A DNA stretch of 10,663 nt from Flavobacteriaceae bacterium (GTDB lineage: Bacteria; Bacteroidota; Bacteroidia; Flavobacteriales; Flavobacteriaceae). Under the pieces are notes generated by a model. That model did not search any database and was not told the DNA's origin. It was given only the letters and a program-made list of their open reading frames with translations. Shown here piece by piece: positions 1-7,697 of this stretch. The first letter of the stretch is position 1, and every line of letters begins with the position of its first letter. The stretch is taken from contig CANJDA010000069.1 in the NCBI GenBank assembly GCA_947472705.1, forward strand, positions 1 through 10,663, in the 5' to 3' direction. A program made the translations under genes and the position numbers.

Positions 1-1665
1 AAAAATATTTTCGTGTTTTTTTTCTTAATTATCATCTGCGGAAACACTTCTGCACAGCATTTTCATTTAAAAATCATCGGGCTTAATGAAAAAGAAACCA
101 AAACCATAGATAGTATTGGCTACATTTCTGAACATCAAAATACTAAATCAGTGGTTGCCGAAAATAATTCTTTTTTGGAAAAACTAACAAAAATAGGATA
201 TAACGAATGCCAACTTTCTGAAAATTTCAAACTTAATGACTCTATTTTTTACTTCAAATACAGTGTTGGAAAAAAGGTAAATTATGCACGCATATATATA
301 GGTATGAAATTTCAAGAAAACATACCTGATAATTACACTATAAAAAAAGACACTTTAACCCTTCCTTATGAAGAAATAGAAGGTTTTTTAAATTCGACCA
401 TAAAGAAATTGGAAGGCAATGGCTTTTCTATGGCTAAGGTTAAGCTTATCAATCTTCAAAAGAAAAACAATATTGTTACTGCCGATTTATCAATTGTAAA
501 AGAAATCAAAAGGCAAGTAAACGAAATTGTTATCAATGGTTATGACAAATTTCCGGAAGGTCACAAAAAAAACATACTCCGATTGTATCGCAACAAAGTT
601 TTTAATCAAAAAAACTTAGACAAGCTGTATAATGATATTGATAAATTTAGATTTGTCAAACAAAGTAAATATCCCGAAATTTTATTCACAAAAGACTCTA
701 CTAAAATATATGTGTATATAGAAAAAGTAAAAGCCAATACTTTTGATGGCTATATTGGTTTTACTAATAATGAAAATAAAAAACTTGTGTTTAGCGGCTA
801 TCTAGATTTAGTTCTAAATAACATTTTAAATTCTGGAGAGCGATTTTCTTTATATTGGAAAAGCGATGGGCAAGATCAAAAAACATTTAACCTTGGATTT
901 GAAATTCCATACTTATTCAAAAGCCCAATAGGTTTAAAAACGGAATTAAACATTTTCAAACAAGACAGCACTTTTCAAAATACGAGAACAGCTATTGATT
1001 TAGGTTATTTTTTTAATTACAATACTAGACTATATCTTGGATACCAATCAACCGAATCGAGTGATATACAAAACACGAATAGCACTTCATTAAGTGATTT
1101 CAACAATTCTTATATAACAACTACTTTAGATTTTTTAAATTACAAAAATGACGATTTTCTCTTTCCTGAAAAGACCAATTTTCAGTTCAAAATCGGAACT
1201 GGAAATAGAAGTACCAAACTACAAAAAGACAATCAGTTTTTTGTTAACCTAAATTTTAAGCACAATTTGTATTTAAATTCAAAAAATATTATAGCTATAA
1301 AATCGCAAAACTTCTATTTACAAAGCGAGAATTATATAATTAACGAGCTTCAAAGATTTGGAGGCATTAATTCTATTCGCGGTTTTAATGAAAATAGTCT
1401 TCAAGGCAATTTCTTTAGTTCTATATTGACTGAATATCGCTATATTCTATCACCATCAATTTATTTACATACAATTATTGACTTTGGAAATCTTCAAGAT
1501 AAAACTTCAAACAGCAACCAAAATTTACTTGGACTCGGCTTAGGTTTTGGGATATTAACCAAAAATGGACTTTTAAACCTTGTTTATGCTAATGGAAGCG
1601 CAAATAATCAAGAGAAAAAGTTATCCAATTCCATTGTTCACATAAGCTTTAAAGCTAGTTTTTAA
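1..1665 (+). CDS. Omp85-superfamily outer-membrane protein (POTRA domains plus 16-strand-type barrel), 5' partial
   Basis: Probable outer-membrane barrel protein of the Omp85 superfamily (BamA/TamA/TpsB relatives), whose members insert or secrete proteins at the outer membrane. The frame is open from base 1. The first in-frame start-like codon, GTG at 13, falls inside a hydrophobic signal peptide (FFFLIIIC) that ends in NTSAQ, so the true start is probably a few codons before the window. Counting from that GTG, residues 17-165 hold POTRA-like beta-alpha segments. Residues 168-238 resemble a last POTRA domain (VNEIVINGYDKFPEG...). From about 243 to 550 the chain alternates beta strands and ends in Phe, like an outer-membrane insertion signal. 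The segment FGGINSIRGFNEN (449-461) matches the conserved RGF/RGY loop-6 motif of Omp85 barrels. The length is close to that of TamA or TpsB proteins and too short for a canonical BamA. It lies 95 bases upstream of susC on the same strand, but a functional link is unproven. Superfamily is likely; the exact role is unknown. Confidence 0.75.
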   Translation, partial: KNIFVFFFLIIICGNTSAQHFHLKIIGLNEKETKTIDSIGYISEHQNTKSVVAENNSFLEKLTKIGYNECQLSENFKLNDSIFYFKYSVGKKVNYARIYIGMKFQENIPDNYTIKKDTLTLPYEEIEGFLNSTIKKLEGNGFSMAKVKLINLQKKNNIVTADLSIVKEIKRQVNEIVINGYDKFPEGHKKNILRLYRNKVFNQKNLDKLYNDIDKFRFVKQSKYPEILFTKDSTKIYVYIEKVKANTFDGYIGFTNNENKKLVFSGYLDLVLNNILNSGERFSLYWKSDGQDQKTFNLGFEIPYLFKSPIGLKTELNIFKQDSTFQNTRTAIDLGYFFNYNTRLYLGYQSTESSDIQNTNSTSLSDFNNSYITTTLDFLNYKNDDFLFPEKTNFQFKIGTGNRSTKLQKDNQFFVNLNFKHNLYLNSKNIIAIKSQNFYLQSENYIINELQRFGGINSIRGFNENSLQGNFFSSILTEYRYILSPSIYLHTIIDFGNLQDKTSNSNQNLLGLGLGFGILTKNGLLNLVYANGSANNQEKKLSNSIVHISFKASF

Positions 1666-1729
1666 CTGTTTAAAACTTTAACATTAATATTTAACTTATA
1701 ATTAGGATTTTTAAGAAATATTTAAGACT

Positions 1730-1753
1730 TTTGGTTAACTAATTATAACCAAA
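1730..1753. promoter_or_regulatory. Inverted repeat upstream of the SusC gene (candidate operator or 5'-leader hairpin)
   Basis: TTTGGTTA (1730-1737) and TAACCAAA (1746-1753) are perfect 8-base inverted arms separated by 8 bases. The repeat ends 7 bases before the SusC ATG, in the only sizeable gap upstream of the operon. GACTTTTG at 1726-1733 differs by one base from the Bacteroidota -7 element TAnnTTTG and overlaps the left arm, so the dyad would cover the transcription start. I see no convincing TTG-type -33 element. The symmetry is directly visible; a regulatory role is inferred, and A+T-rich DNA produces chance dyads. Confidence 0.35.
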
Positions 1754-1760
1754 TTAAATA

Positions 1761-4700
1761 ATGAAAACAAAGTTAAATGGATTCTTAACGCTTTTTATAG
1801 CGTTATTGGTGCAAATTTCTTTTGCACAAGAAAGAATGGTAACTGGTGTTGTATCTGATAACAGTGGTTTACCAATCCCAGGAGTAAACGTTCTTGTTAA
1901 AGGAACAAAGTCTGGAACTCAAACGGACATGGATGGTAAATTCTCCATCAAAGCAACTCCATCTCAAACACTTATCTTCAATTTCATCGGTATGAAAACC
2001 CAGGAAATTGCAGCTTCATCTTCAACGTTAAATGTTAAAATGAAAGACGATGCAGTTGAATTGGAAGGTGTGGTGGTAACAGCTATGGGTATTAAGAGAG
2101 ACAAAAAAGCACTTGGTTATGCTGCTACAACTATTGGTTCCGAACAACTTACCAATGTTACAAATAGCAACCCTTTAGAGTCATTATCTGGAAAAATTGC
2201 TGGTGTGGATATTTCTGCCCCTTCTCAACCAGGAGCTTCTGCCAAAGTTATTGTTAGAGGTTTTGGTTCTATTACTAGTACTAACCAACCTCTTTATGTT
2301 GTTGATGGCACTCCAATTAACAATGCTTATTCAGGAGAGGCAGGAATTAACAGATCTTTTGACGCAGGTACCGGTATTAATGATATTGATCCAAACAGTA
2401 TCGATAAAATAACCTTTTTAAGAGGTGCGGCAGCAACTGCACTATATGGCTCAAGAGCTGGAAGAGGGGTTATCATTATTACCACTAAGAAAGGAAAGAA
2501 TCAATCAAAAATAAATGTTGATTTTACTTCAACTGTTGAAATGAGTGAAGTGGAAAGAGTGCCACACTATCAAAACAGTTTTGGTCAAGGATGGAATGGT
2601 TTAGGTTACTCACAATTAGCTACAGGTGTAGGAGCAAGTAACGAGAATGGTTCGTGGGGACCAGCTTTCAATGGCGAAATTAGACCTTGGGGTACTGTGT
2701 ACAATAACTCACAGCAAATCAAGCCTTATGTAGCATTAAAGAATAATATCAAAGATTTCTATGACACTGGGAATATGTACACCAACGCAATCAATATTAG
2801 TGGTGGAAATGAATTCTCTGATTTTGCATTTGGTTTTACCAATACTGATAATGATGGTGTTATACCAACCAATGCAGATTCATTTGTTAAAAGAGCTTTA
2901 ACTTTTAATGGAGGTTTAAAAAATGAAAAGTCAGCCATCAAAGCTAGTCTTAATTATACTAATAAAGAACAATATGCTGTAAACTCTGGACAAGGAGATG
3001 AAGCAGGTGAAGGAGCAACATTGATTCAGGAAATGATTCAGATTCCTAGAGATATTAGTGTTGTTGACTTACGTGATTATACAAACAACCCATTTAATAC
3101 TCCTAGTTACTATTTTACTCCTTATGCTAGTAACCCTTATTTTATTATAAATGAAAATTCAACTAAAATAACTAGCCACAACTTGTTTGGGAATATTAAT
3201 GTATTCAAAAAACTCAGTAATGAACTATCTGCAACATGGCAAGTGGGCGGTAACGTTAGAAATGAAAGCATTAAAAGTTATGGAGCAATTGTAGACTATC
3301 TTCCTGGATCTGCTCAAGATTTGGCAGGGACCATACCAGTTGTTGGAGGTGTTACAGAAGCTAGAATTCTTCGTACAGAATTTGACACCTATTTTAATTT
3401 AAATTATGATAAAAAAATATCTGATAAATTTAAATTAACCTCTTTAATTGGTATTAATTACAATCAAAGAGAAGGAAATTCTCTAACTAATAAAGTTACT
3501 GATTTGGATGTTCCAAATTATTATGAAATATCCAACAGTGCTAACAGAGTTGAAGTTACACAAAATGATGTTTTAAGAAGAACAATGGGTATCTATGCTC
3601 AAGCTGAGTTATCTTATATTGAAAAAGTGTATTTGACTTTAAGTGCTCGTAGAGACAAAACTTCTACTTTACCAACTCAAAATAACACCTATTTCTACCC
3701 TGCAGCTTCTGTGAGTGGATTAATTTTTGATAACGGAACTCATTACCTTAAATTAAGAGGCGCATGGTCTGAAGTTGCAAATGATACTGATCCTTATCAA
3801 ACGGAATCTTCACTAGTTCAAGGAAATGCTGCTGCAAATTTTGGTGTTATTCAAGCACCACTAGGAGGAATTAATTATTATGAACTATCAGGTGTTTTAG
3901 GTAATAATAAATTAAAACCTGAGAGAAAAACAGAATGGGAAATTGGTACTGAGGGAAGTCTTTTCAAAAAGAGAATTACTTTTGATATTTCTTATTACAT
4001 AAATAAAACTAGAGACTTAATTGCTGCTGTTCCTCTTGATCCGTCAACAGGTTATACTACACAAGCAAGTAACATAGGAGATGTTCAAAACAAAGGATTT
4101 GAAATTGCTATAGGTTTAACTCCTGTTAAAACTGAAAACTTTTCTTGGGATTTAAATTGGACATTTTCAAAAAATAAAAATGAAGTGACCCGAGTTAATG
4201 GTGGCACTAAGCTATTGTTAACATCAGCTTACGGAATCTCTTTCTATGCTGAAGAAGGTCAACCTCTTGGTGCTTTTTACGGACGTGCTCCATTAATGAC
4301 ATCAGAAGGACAGTACATTGTTAATCCTGACACAGGTTATTATGTGGTTTCTGATGATCCTCAATATTTAGGTAATTCACAAAGAGATTTTGTAATGGGT
4401 TTACAAAACACTATAAAATACAAAAACTTTAATTTGAATTTTGCCTTTGACTGGAAAAAAGGTGGAGAAATGTATTCTTATACAAAAAGATTATCTGACT
4501 TTACTGGTAATAGTATCTCAACTATATACAATGATCGAAACACATTTATTATTCCAAATTCGGTTGTTGATGATGGTAATGGTAATTATGTTGAAAACAC
4601 AACTCCTATCAGTTTAGAAAATGTAACCAACTTTTTTGGAAATACTACAAACAATCCTGGTATAGAAAAAACCCATTTGATTGACAAAACATTTATTCGT

Positions 4701-4937
4701 TTAAGAGATATTAGTTTATACTATAGTTTAAATGCAAATTTTGTTAAAAAATTAGGCTTATCAAAACTATCATTAGGTGTATATGGAAAAAACCTGTTTT
4801 TATGGACACCTGCAGATAATCCATATATAGATCCAGAAACAACTACATATGGAAATGATTTAGTTAGTGAATTTGGAGAATTTGGAGCCAATCCAGCTCA
4901 AAGAAGTTATGGTGGAGTTTTAAAGTTATCATTTTAA
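1761..4937 (+). CDS. SusC/RagA-family TonB-linked outer-membrane transporter
   Basis: TonB-dependent barrel of the SusC/RagA family. With its SusD partner it captures nutrients at the cell surface and passes them into the periplasm, powered by TonB-ExbBD. Residues 1-22 are a signal peptide ending ISFA|Q. Residues 26-97 are a CarboxypepD_reg-like (SusC-type) domain with TGVVSDNSGLPIPGVNVLVKG and the DMDGKFSI motif. LEGVVVTAMGIKR (101-113) is the conserved link to the plug. The plug spans about 114-245, with VIVRGFGS, PLYVVDGTPI and the family hallmark FLRGAAATALYGSRAGRGVI. The rest is the barrel, ending in Phe (GGVLKLSF). At 1058 residues it has normal family length and no frameshift. The start is preceded by the A-rich AAATTAAATA and no Shine-Dalgarno sequence. 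It is the first gene of the four-gene operon ending at 7637. The SusD partner and accessory lipoproteins resemble the BT2264-BT2261 peptide importer, but the substrate cannot be read from this protein. Confidence 0.96.
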   Translation: MKTKLNGFLTLFIALLVQISFAQERMVTGVVSDNSGLPIPGVNVLVKGTKSGTQTDMDGKFSIKATPSQTLIFNFIGMKTQEIAASSSTLNVKMKDDAVELEGVVVTAMGIKRDKKALGYAATTIGSEQLTNVTNSNPLESLSGKIAGVDISAPSQPGASAKVIVRGFGSITSTNQPLYVVDGTPINNAYSGEAGINRSFDAGTGINDIDPNSIDKITFLRGAAATALYGSRAGRGVIIITTKKGKNQSKINVDFTSTVEMSEVERVPHYQNSFGQGWNGLGYSQLATGVGASNENGSWGPAFNGEIRPWGTVYNNSQQIKPYVALKNNIKDFYDTGNMYTNAINISGGNEFSDFAFGFTNTDNDGVIPTNADSFVKRALTFNGGLKNEKSAIKASLNYTNKEQYAVNSGQGDEAGEGATLIQEMIQIPRDISVVDLRDYTNNPFNTPSYYFTPYASNPYFIINENSTKITSHNLFGNINVFKKLSNELSATWQVGGNVRNESIKSYGAIVDYLPGSAQDLAGTIPVVGGVTEARILRTEFDTYFNLNYDKKISDKFKLTSLIGINYNQREGNSLTNKVTDLDVPNYYEISNSANRVEVTQNDVLRRTMGIYAQAELSYIEKVYLTLSARRDKTSTLPTQNNTYFYPAASVSGLIFDNGTHYLKLRGAWSEVANDTDPYQTESSLVQGNAAANFGVIQAPLGGINYYELSGVLGNNKLKPERKTEWEIGTEGSLFKKRITFDISYYINKTRDLIAAVPLDPSTGYTTQASNIGDVQNKGFEIAIGLTPVKTENFSWDLNWTFSKNKNEVTRVNGGTKLLLTSAYGISFYAEEGQPLGAFYGRAPLMTSEGQYIVNPDTGYYVVSDDPQYLGNSQRDFVMGLQNTIKYKNFNLNFAFDWKKGGEMYSYTKRLSDFTGNSISTIYNDRNTFIIPNSVVDDGNGNYVENTTPISLENVTNFFGNTTNNPGIEKTHLIDKTFIRLRDISLYYSLNANFVKKLGLSKLSLGVYGKNLFLWTPADNPYIDPETTTYGNDLVSEFGEFGANPAQRSYGGVLKLSF

Positions 4938-4948
4938 AAAAAAAAATT

Positions 4949-6391
4949 ATGAAAAAAGTATTTTTATTAATAACAGTCCTGTCTTTATTATCGGCATGTA
5001 ACGATAGTGATTTTGACATCAACAGAGATCCGGATAATTTAGATCCTAATCAAGTTTCTCTAAAGACTGAATTACCAGCAGGTCTTGTAGGTGTTGCTGG
5101 AGCACAAGGTGCTTATTATGCAATTATTGGTGGTTTTTGGAGTCAATATTGGACTCAAAGTAACGCAGCTAATCAATATAAAGAAGTAGATGACTACTCG
5201 GTTGGAACTGACGACTATACTGGTGGATGGGCCGCAATGTATGATGCATTAGGTGATATACGAAATGTAAAGAGATTGGCTAACGAGCAGGAAAATTGGA
5301 ATTACTATTTGATTGCTACAACAATGGAGGTTTATTCTTCACAGATTATGGCAGATTTTTATGATCAAATTCCATATTCAGAAGCCAATAATGTTAATAT
5401 CTTAACTCCACATTTCCAAACGGGTCAAGACGTTTATGATATTATGGTAAGTGATTTAAAAGGCGCTTTAGCCAAAGATTTATCAACATCAAGTGGTGAT
5501 GCACCAGGTAATGACGATTTTGTATTTGGAGGTAATATGGACAATTGGACTGCTTTTGCTAATACACTGTTACTTAAATTGTATATAAGACAAACTGAAG
5601 CTAGACCTACTGTTGCTCAAGATGGAATTAACGAATTGTTAAGCTCTGGAGCTTCATTTCTTGATGCCGATGCTGCCATCACTCAGTTTGAGGATGCTCC
5701 CAACAGAAGTAATCCTCTATATGAAACTGATAGAAGACAATTGAATGTTGCTACCAACATAAGAGCAAGTAGAACTTTACATTCCTTCTTAACTGAAAAT
5801 TCAGACCAAAGAAAAGATAACTATTATGAAGCTGGTAATCCATTGAATCAAGGTGATTTTAATAATACTGTGGGATCATCTACAATTTCAGTGGTTCACT
5901 TAGAAGCTACAACTCCTGTTTATTTTATGAGCCGTGAAGAGAGTTTGTTTTTACAGGCTGAAGCTTTAGAGAGATATGCTGGAGGTACTGGTGCAAAAGC
6001 TAAATATGATGCAGGAGTAACTGAATCTTTCAATAAATATGGTTTAAATGGCGACTCATTTGTGGCTTCTGGTGGAGCTTATGAATATCCAACATCTGGA
6101 AACTTTAATGCAAAATTAAAATCTATTATTACTCAAAAATGGATTTCAGGTTTCCCTGGTAACGGTTTTGAAATGTTTTTTGAACACAATAGAACTGGTT
6201 TCCCTTTAGAATCAGCTGTACCTCAAACAAGTGGTTCATATGTAGCTGGTGAATTTGCTTATTCAGCAACTGGAACAACAGGAGGTTTATTTCCTAAAAG
6301 ATTTGTGTTTCCAAGTACTGTAACAACACGAAATCCAAATACACCTGCCTTGGTATTAATTACTGTACCTGTATGGTGGGATGTTAACTAA
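4949..6391 (+). CDS. SusD/RagB-family nutrient-binding outer-membrane lipoprotein
   Basis: Surface lipoprotein expected to form the lid over the SusC barrel encoded just upstream and to bind the imported substrate. The signal peptide MKKVFLLITVLSLLSAC carries a lipobox with Cys17, followed by the acidic NDSDFD, which fits a Bacteroidota lipoprotein surface-export signal. The mature part fits the SusD-like_2 branch (PF12771 type). It has helical TPR-like segments: WAAMYDALGDIRNV near 94, the YYLIATTMEVYSSQIMADFYDQ region near 119-140, DNWTAFANTLLLKLYIR near 198, and EESLFLQAEALERY near 330. The stretch IITQKWISGFPGNGFEMF near 392-409 is followed by NRTGFP, close to the RRTGxP seen in relatives. 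At 480 residues it has normal family length. It starts 11 bases after the SusC stop; that gap is nine A's plus TT, so translation is probably initiated from an A-rich leader. No sugar-specific residues can be pointed to. Confidence 0.93.
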   Translation: MKKVFLLITVLSLLSACNDSDFDINRDPDNLDPNQVSLKTELPAGLVGVAGAQGAYYAIIGGFWSQYWTQSNAANQYKEVDDYSVGTDDYTGGWAAMYDALGDIRNVKRLANEQENWNYYLIATTMEVYSSQIMADFYDQIPYSEANNVNILTPHFQTGQDVYDIMVSDLKGALAKDLSTSSGDAPGNDDFVFGGNMDNWTAFANTLLLKLYIRQTEARPTVAQDGINELLSSGASFLDADAAITQFEDAPNRSNPLYETDRRQLNVATNIRASRTLHSFLTENSDQRKDNYYEAGNPLNQGDFNNTVGSSTISVVHLEATTPVYFMSREESLFLQAEALERYAGGTGAKAKYDAGVTESFNKYGLNGDSFVASGGAYEYPTSGNFNAKLKSIITQKWISGFPGNGFEMFFEHNRTGFPLESAVPQTSGSYVAGEFAYSATGTTGGLFPKRFVFPSTVTTRNPNTPALVLITVPVWWDVN

Positions 6392-6394
6392 AAA

Positions 6395-7129
6395 ATGAAA
6401 AAAATGAAAAAAGTATTTTTAATTGGAATTGTGAGTCTTTTGATTTTTTCTTGTTCTCAAGACTCGACTGATAATGTGTCAAAAGTGACTCATTATCCTG
6501 AATTGACACTTCTAGGTGATGACATTATATATGTACAAAAAGGAGGCGTATTTAATGACCCGGGGATTATAGCCATGGAAGGTGAAAATGAAATCCCTTA
6601 CACTACCACTATCAGTGGTGATTACCAAGGTGGAGACTCTGTAGACACAAATGTAATAGATGTCTATCATATAACTTATTCTGCAGTAAATCAAGATGGT
6701 TTTTCAGGTTCAGTTTCAAGAACTGTAATTGTATATGAAGACAGTGATTTAGTAAATAGTATCTCTGGCTTATATACATCAACTGTAGTAAGAAATGGGG
6801 TTTCTAAACCTCAATACACAGATATGAAATATGTGCTTGTTTGGAAAAACACTGATGGTACTTATCAAATTTCAGATGGAATTGGTGGTTACTACAATAT
6901 TGGACGTAGTTATGGTGTTGGATATGCTGCAGGACCAGTTATAATAACTGCAAATGACATTTCAACTAATAACTATGCTCCTATTCCAAGTTTTGGTGTA
7001 GGTGCGTTTGGTGGTGTGGCAACTATGAATGGATTAACAGCTAATCCAGCTAATAATACATTGTCTTTTACAACTAGTTGGGATGCAGGATATACATTTG
7101 TAGCAACGATGACTAAAGTAGTTTTATAA
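6395..7129 (+). CDS. DUF5011 Ig-like surface lipoprotein (BT2262-like accessory of the SusCD pair)
   Basis: Probable surface lipoprotein serving as an accessory subunit of the adjacent SusC/SusD transporter. The lipobox is LLIFSC with Cys20, followed by SQDSTDN. Residues about 33-115 look like a DUF5011 Ig-like domain: PELTLLGDDIIYVQKGGVFN leads into DPG near 55-57, then ITYSAVNQDGFSG and SRTVIVYE close the fold. Residues about 120-244 (ISGLYTSTVVRNG onward, rich in Gly, Tyr and Thr) match what I recall of the BT_2262-like C-terminal domain (DUF5012 type). The domain names come from recall and visible motifs, not a search. The gene begins 3 bases after the SusD stop. There are two in-frame ATGs, at 6395 and 6404; the second gives MKKVFLIGIVSLLIFSC, nearly the same signal peptide as SusD, so either could be used. 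The binding partner is unknown. Confidence 0.82.
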   Translation: MKKMKKVFLIGIVSLLIFSCSQDSTDNVSKVTHYPELTLLGDDIIYVQKGGVFNDPGIIAMEGENEIPYTTTISGDYQGGDSVDTNVIDVYHITYSAVNQDGFSGSVSRTVIVYEDSDLVNSISGLYTSTVVRNGVSKPQYTDMKYVLVWKNTDGTYQISDGIGGYYNIGRSYGVGYAAGPVIITANDISTNNYAPIPSFGVGAFGGVATMNGLTANPANNTLSFTTSWDAGYTFVATMTKVVL

Positions 7130-7139
7130 TTTTTAAAAA

Positions 7140-7637
7140 ATGAGAAAAATGAAATTTTTAAAAAATAGTTTGATAGTTAGTATACTACTAACATTAACTC
7201 TTGTTTCATGTGATAAAGGTGGAAATCCTAGCCCAGGCGGGACAACAGTACAAAAGTATGCTGGAGATTGGTATATTAAAGCTGTGGATAGCGATGGTAG
7301 TGATGTCTTTGATTACACTTTACACTCTACTTACAACACATCTGCAAATGATAATACTATGTGGATAGATGATTTTGAAAATGGATATTGGATTAAATGT
7401 AAAGTCACCGTGAATTTGGCTGATGGAACTTTTAGTGCTACTGCCTCTGAAAATCTTTATGATGGTTCATTAGTTACAATTACTGATGGAAAAATAGAAA
7501 AAAATGCTGCTACTTCTTTAGGAGGTCATACAGTAGATAAGATTTCTTTTAGAGCACATTTTGATTATGATTCTGATGGTTATGATATTCTTTATGAAGG
7601 TCATAAAAGAACAGGTTTCTTGGAAGACGAATATTAA
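7140..7637 (+). CDS. Small lipoprotein of the Lipid_bd family (BT2261-like accessory of the SusCD pair)
   Basis: Small outer-membrane lipoprotein and last gene of the SusC/SusD operon. The signal peptide ends at lipobox LVSC (Cys24). The mature protein opens with a flexible DKGGNPSPGG stretch, then a compact all-beta-looking domain: AGDWYIK (41-47), HSTYNTSANDNTMWIDD (62-78), KCKVTVNLADGTFSA (86-100), DKISFRAHFDYD (133-144) and GHKRTGF (154-160). These segments fit what I recall of PF12888 (lipid-binding putative hydrolase, BT_2261 type). I see no catalytic motif, so 'hydrolase' should not be taken literally. The gene starts 10 bases after the preceding stop, with in-frame ATGs at 7140 and 7149. 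The terminator begins 17 bases after its stop. Its presence third after SusC, behind a DUF5011 lipoprotein, supports a role as an accessory subunit. Family is likely; mechanism unknown. Confidence 0.78.
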   Translation: MRKMKFLKNSLIVSILLTLTLVSCDKGGNPSPGGTTVQKYAGDWYIKAVDSDGSDVFDYTLHSTYNTSANDNTMWIDDFENGYWIKCKVTVNLADGTFSATASENLYDGSLVTITDGKIEKNAATSLGGHTVDKISFRAHFDYDSDGYDILYEGHKRTGFLEDEY

Positions 7638-7653
7638 TATCTTCTTTAAAGAT

Positions 7654-7684
7654 AAAACCACCAGTTTTCGCTGGTGGTTTTTTT
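7654..7684 (+). terminator. Intrinsic terminator of the SusCD operon
   Basis: A perfect 11-bp stem, AAAACCACCAG (7654-7664) paired with CTGGTGGTTTT (7671-7681), closes a TTTTCG loop. The T run spans 7678-7684. The core CCACCAG/CTGGTGG is strikingly G+C-rich for this DNA. It lies 17 bases after the stop of the last lipoprotein gene and 13 bases before the rlmB ATG, so it ends the operon and separates it from rlmB. A second, A+T-rich dyad, TATCTT-CTTTA-AAGATA (7638-7654), sits between the stop codon and the terminator and may only be incidental. Confidence 0.92.
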
Positions 7685-7685
7685 A

Positions 7686-7693
7686 TATCTTTG
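7686..7693 (+). promoter_or_regulatory. Bacteroidota -7 promoter element for rlmB
   Basis: TATCTTTG is an exact match to the Bacteroidota housekeeping -7 element TAnnTTTG and lies 4 bases before the ATG at 7698. The expected -33 TTG position falls in the terminator loop and stem (around 7660-7668), where there is only TTTTC. If the -7 element is used normally, transcription would start at or within a few bases of the ATG, giving a leaderless or nearly leaderless message. Confidence 0.65.
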
Positions 7694-7697
7694 CGCC

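Noticed and set aside
1657..1677. Inverted repeat AGTTTTTAA-CTG-TTTAAAACT at the end of the Omp85 gene as a terminator
   Set aside because: The stem is nearly all A/T with one mismatch and no T run follows, so it is not a credible intrinsic terminator.
4936..4946. Run of eleven A's as a frameshift or slippage site
   Set aside because: It begins in the SusC stop codon and lies before the SusD start, so it disrupts no reading frame; it more likely serves as the A-rich translation leader.
6512..6694. Minus-strand open frame inside the DUF5011 lipoprotein gene
   Set aside because: It lies wholly within a well-supported gene, has no recognisable motif or promoter, and is rich in Tyr/Ile as expected of an A+T-rich antisense shadow. 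The same reasoning excludes frames at 2197-2412, 2759-2941, 7853-8074 and 8478-8678.
7674..7697. Upstream in-frame ATG adding eight residues (MVFLYLCA) to RlmB
   Set aside because: It lies within the terminator stem and upstream of the -7 promoter element, and the extra residues do not fit the family N-terminus.
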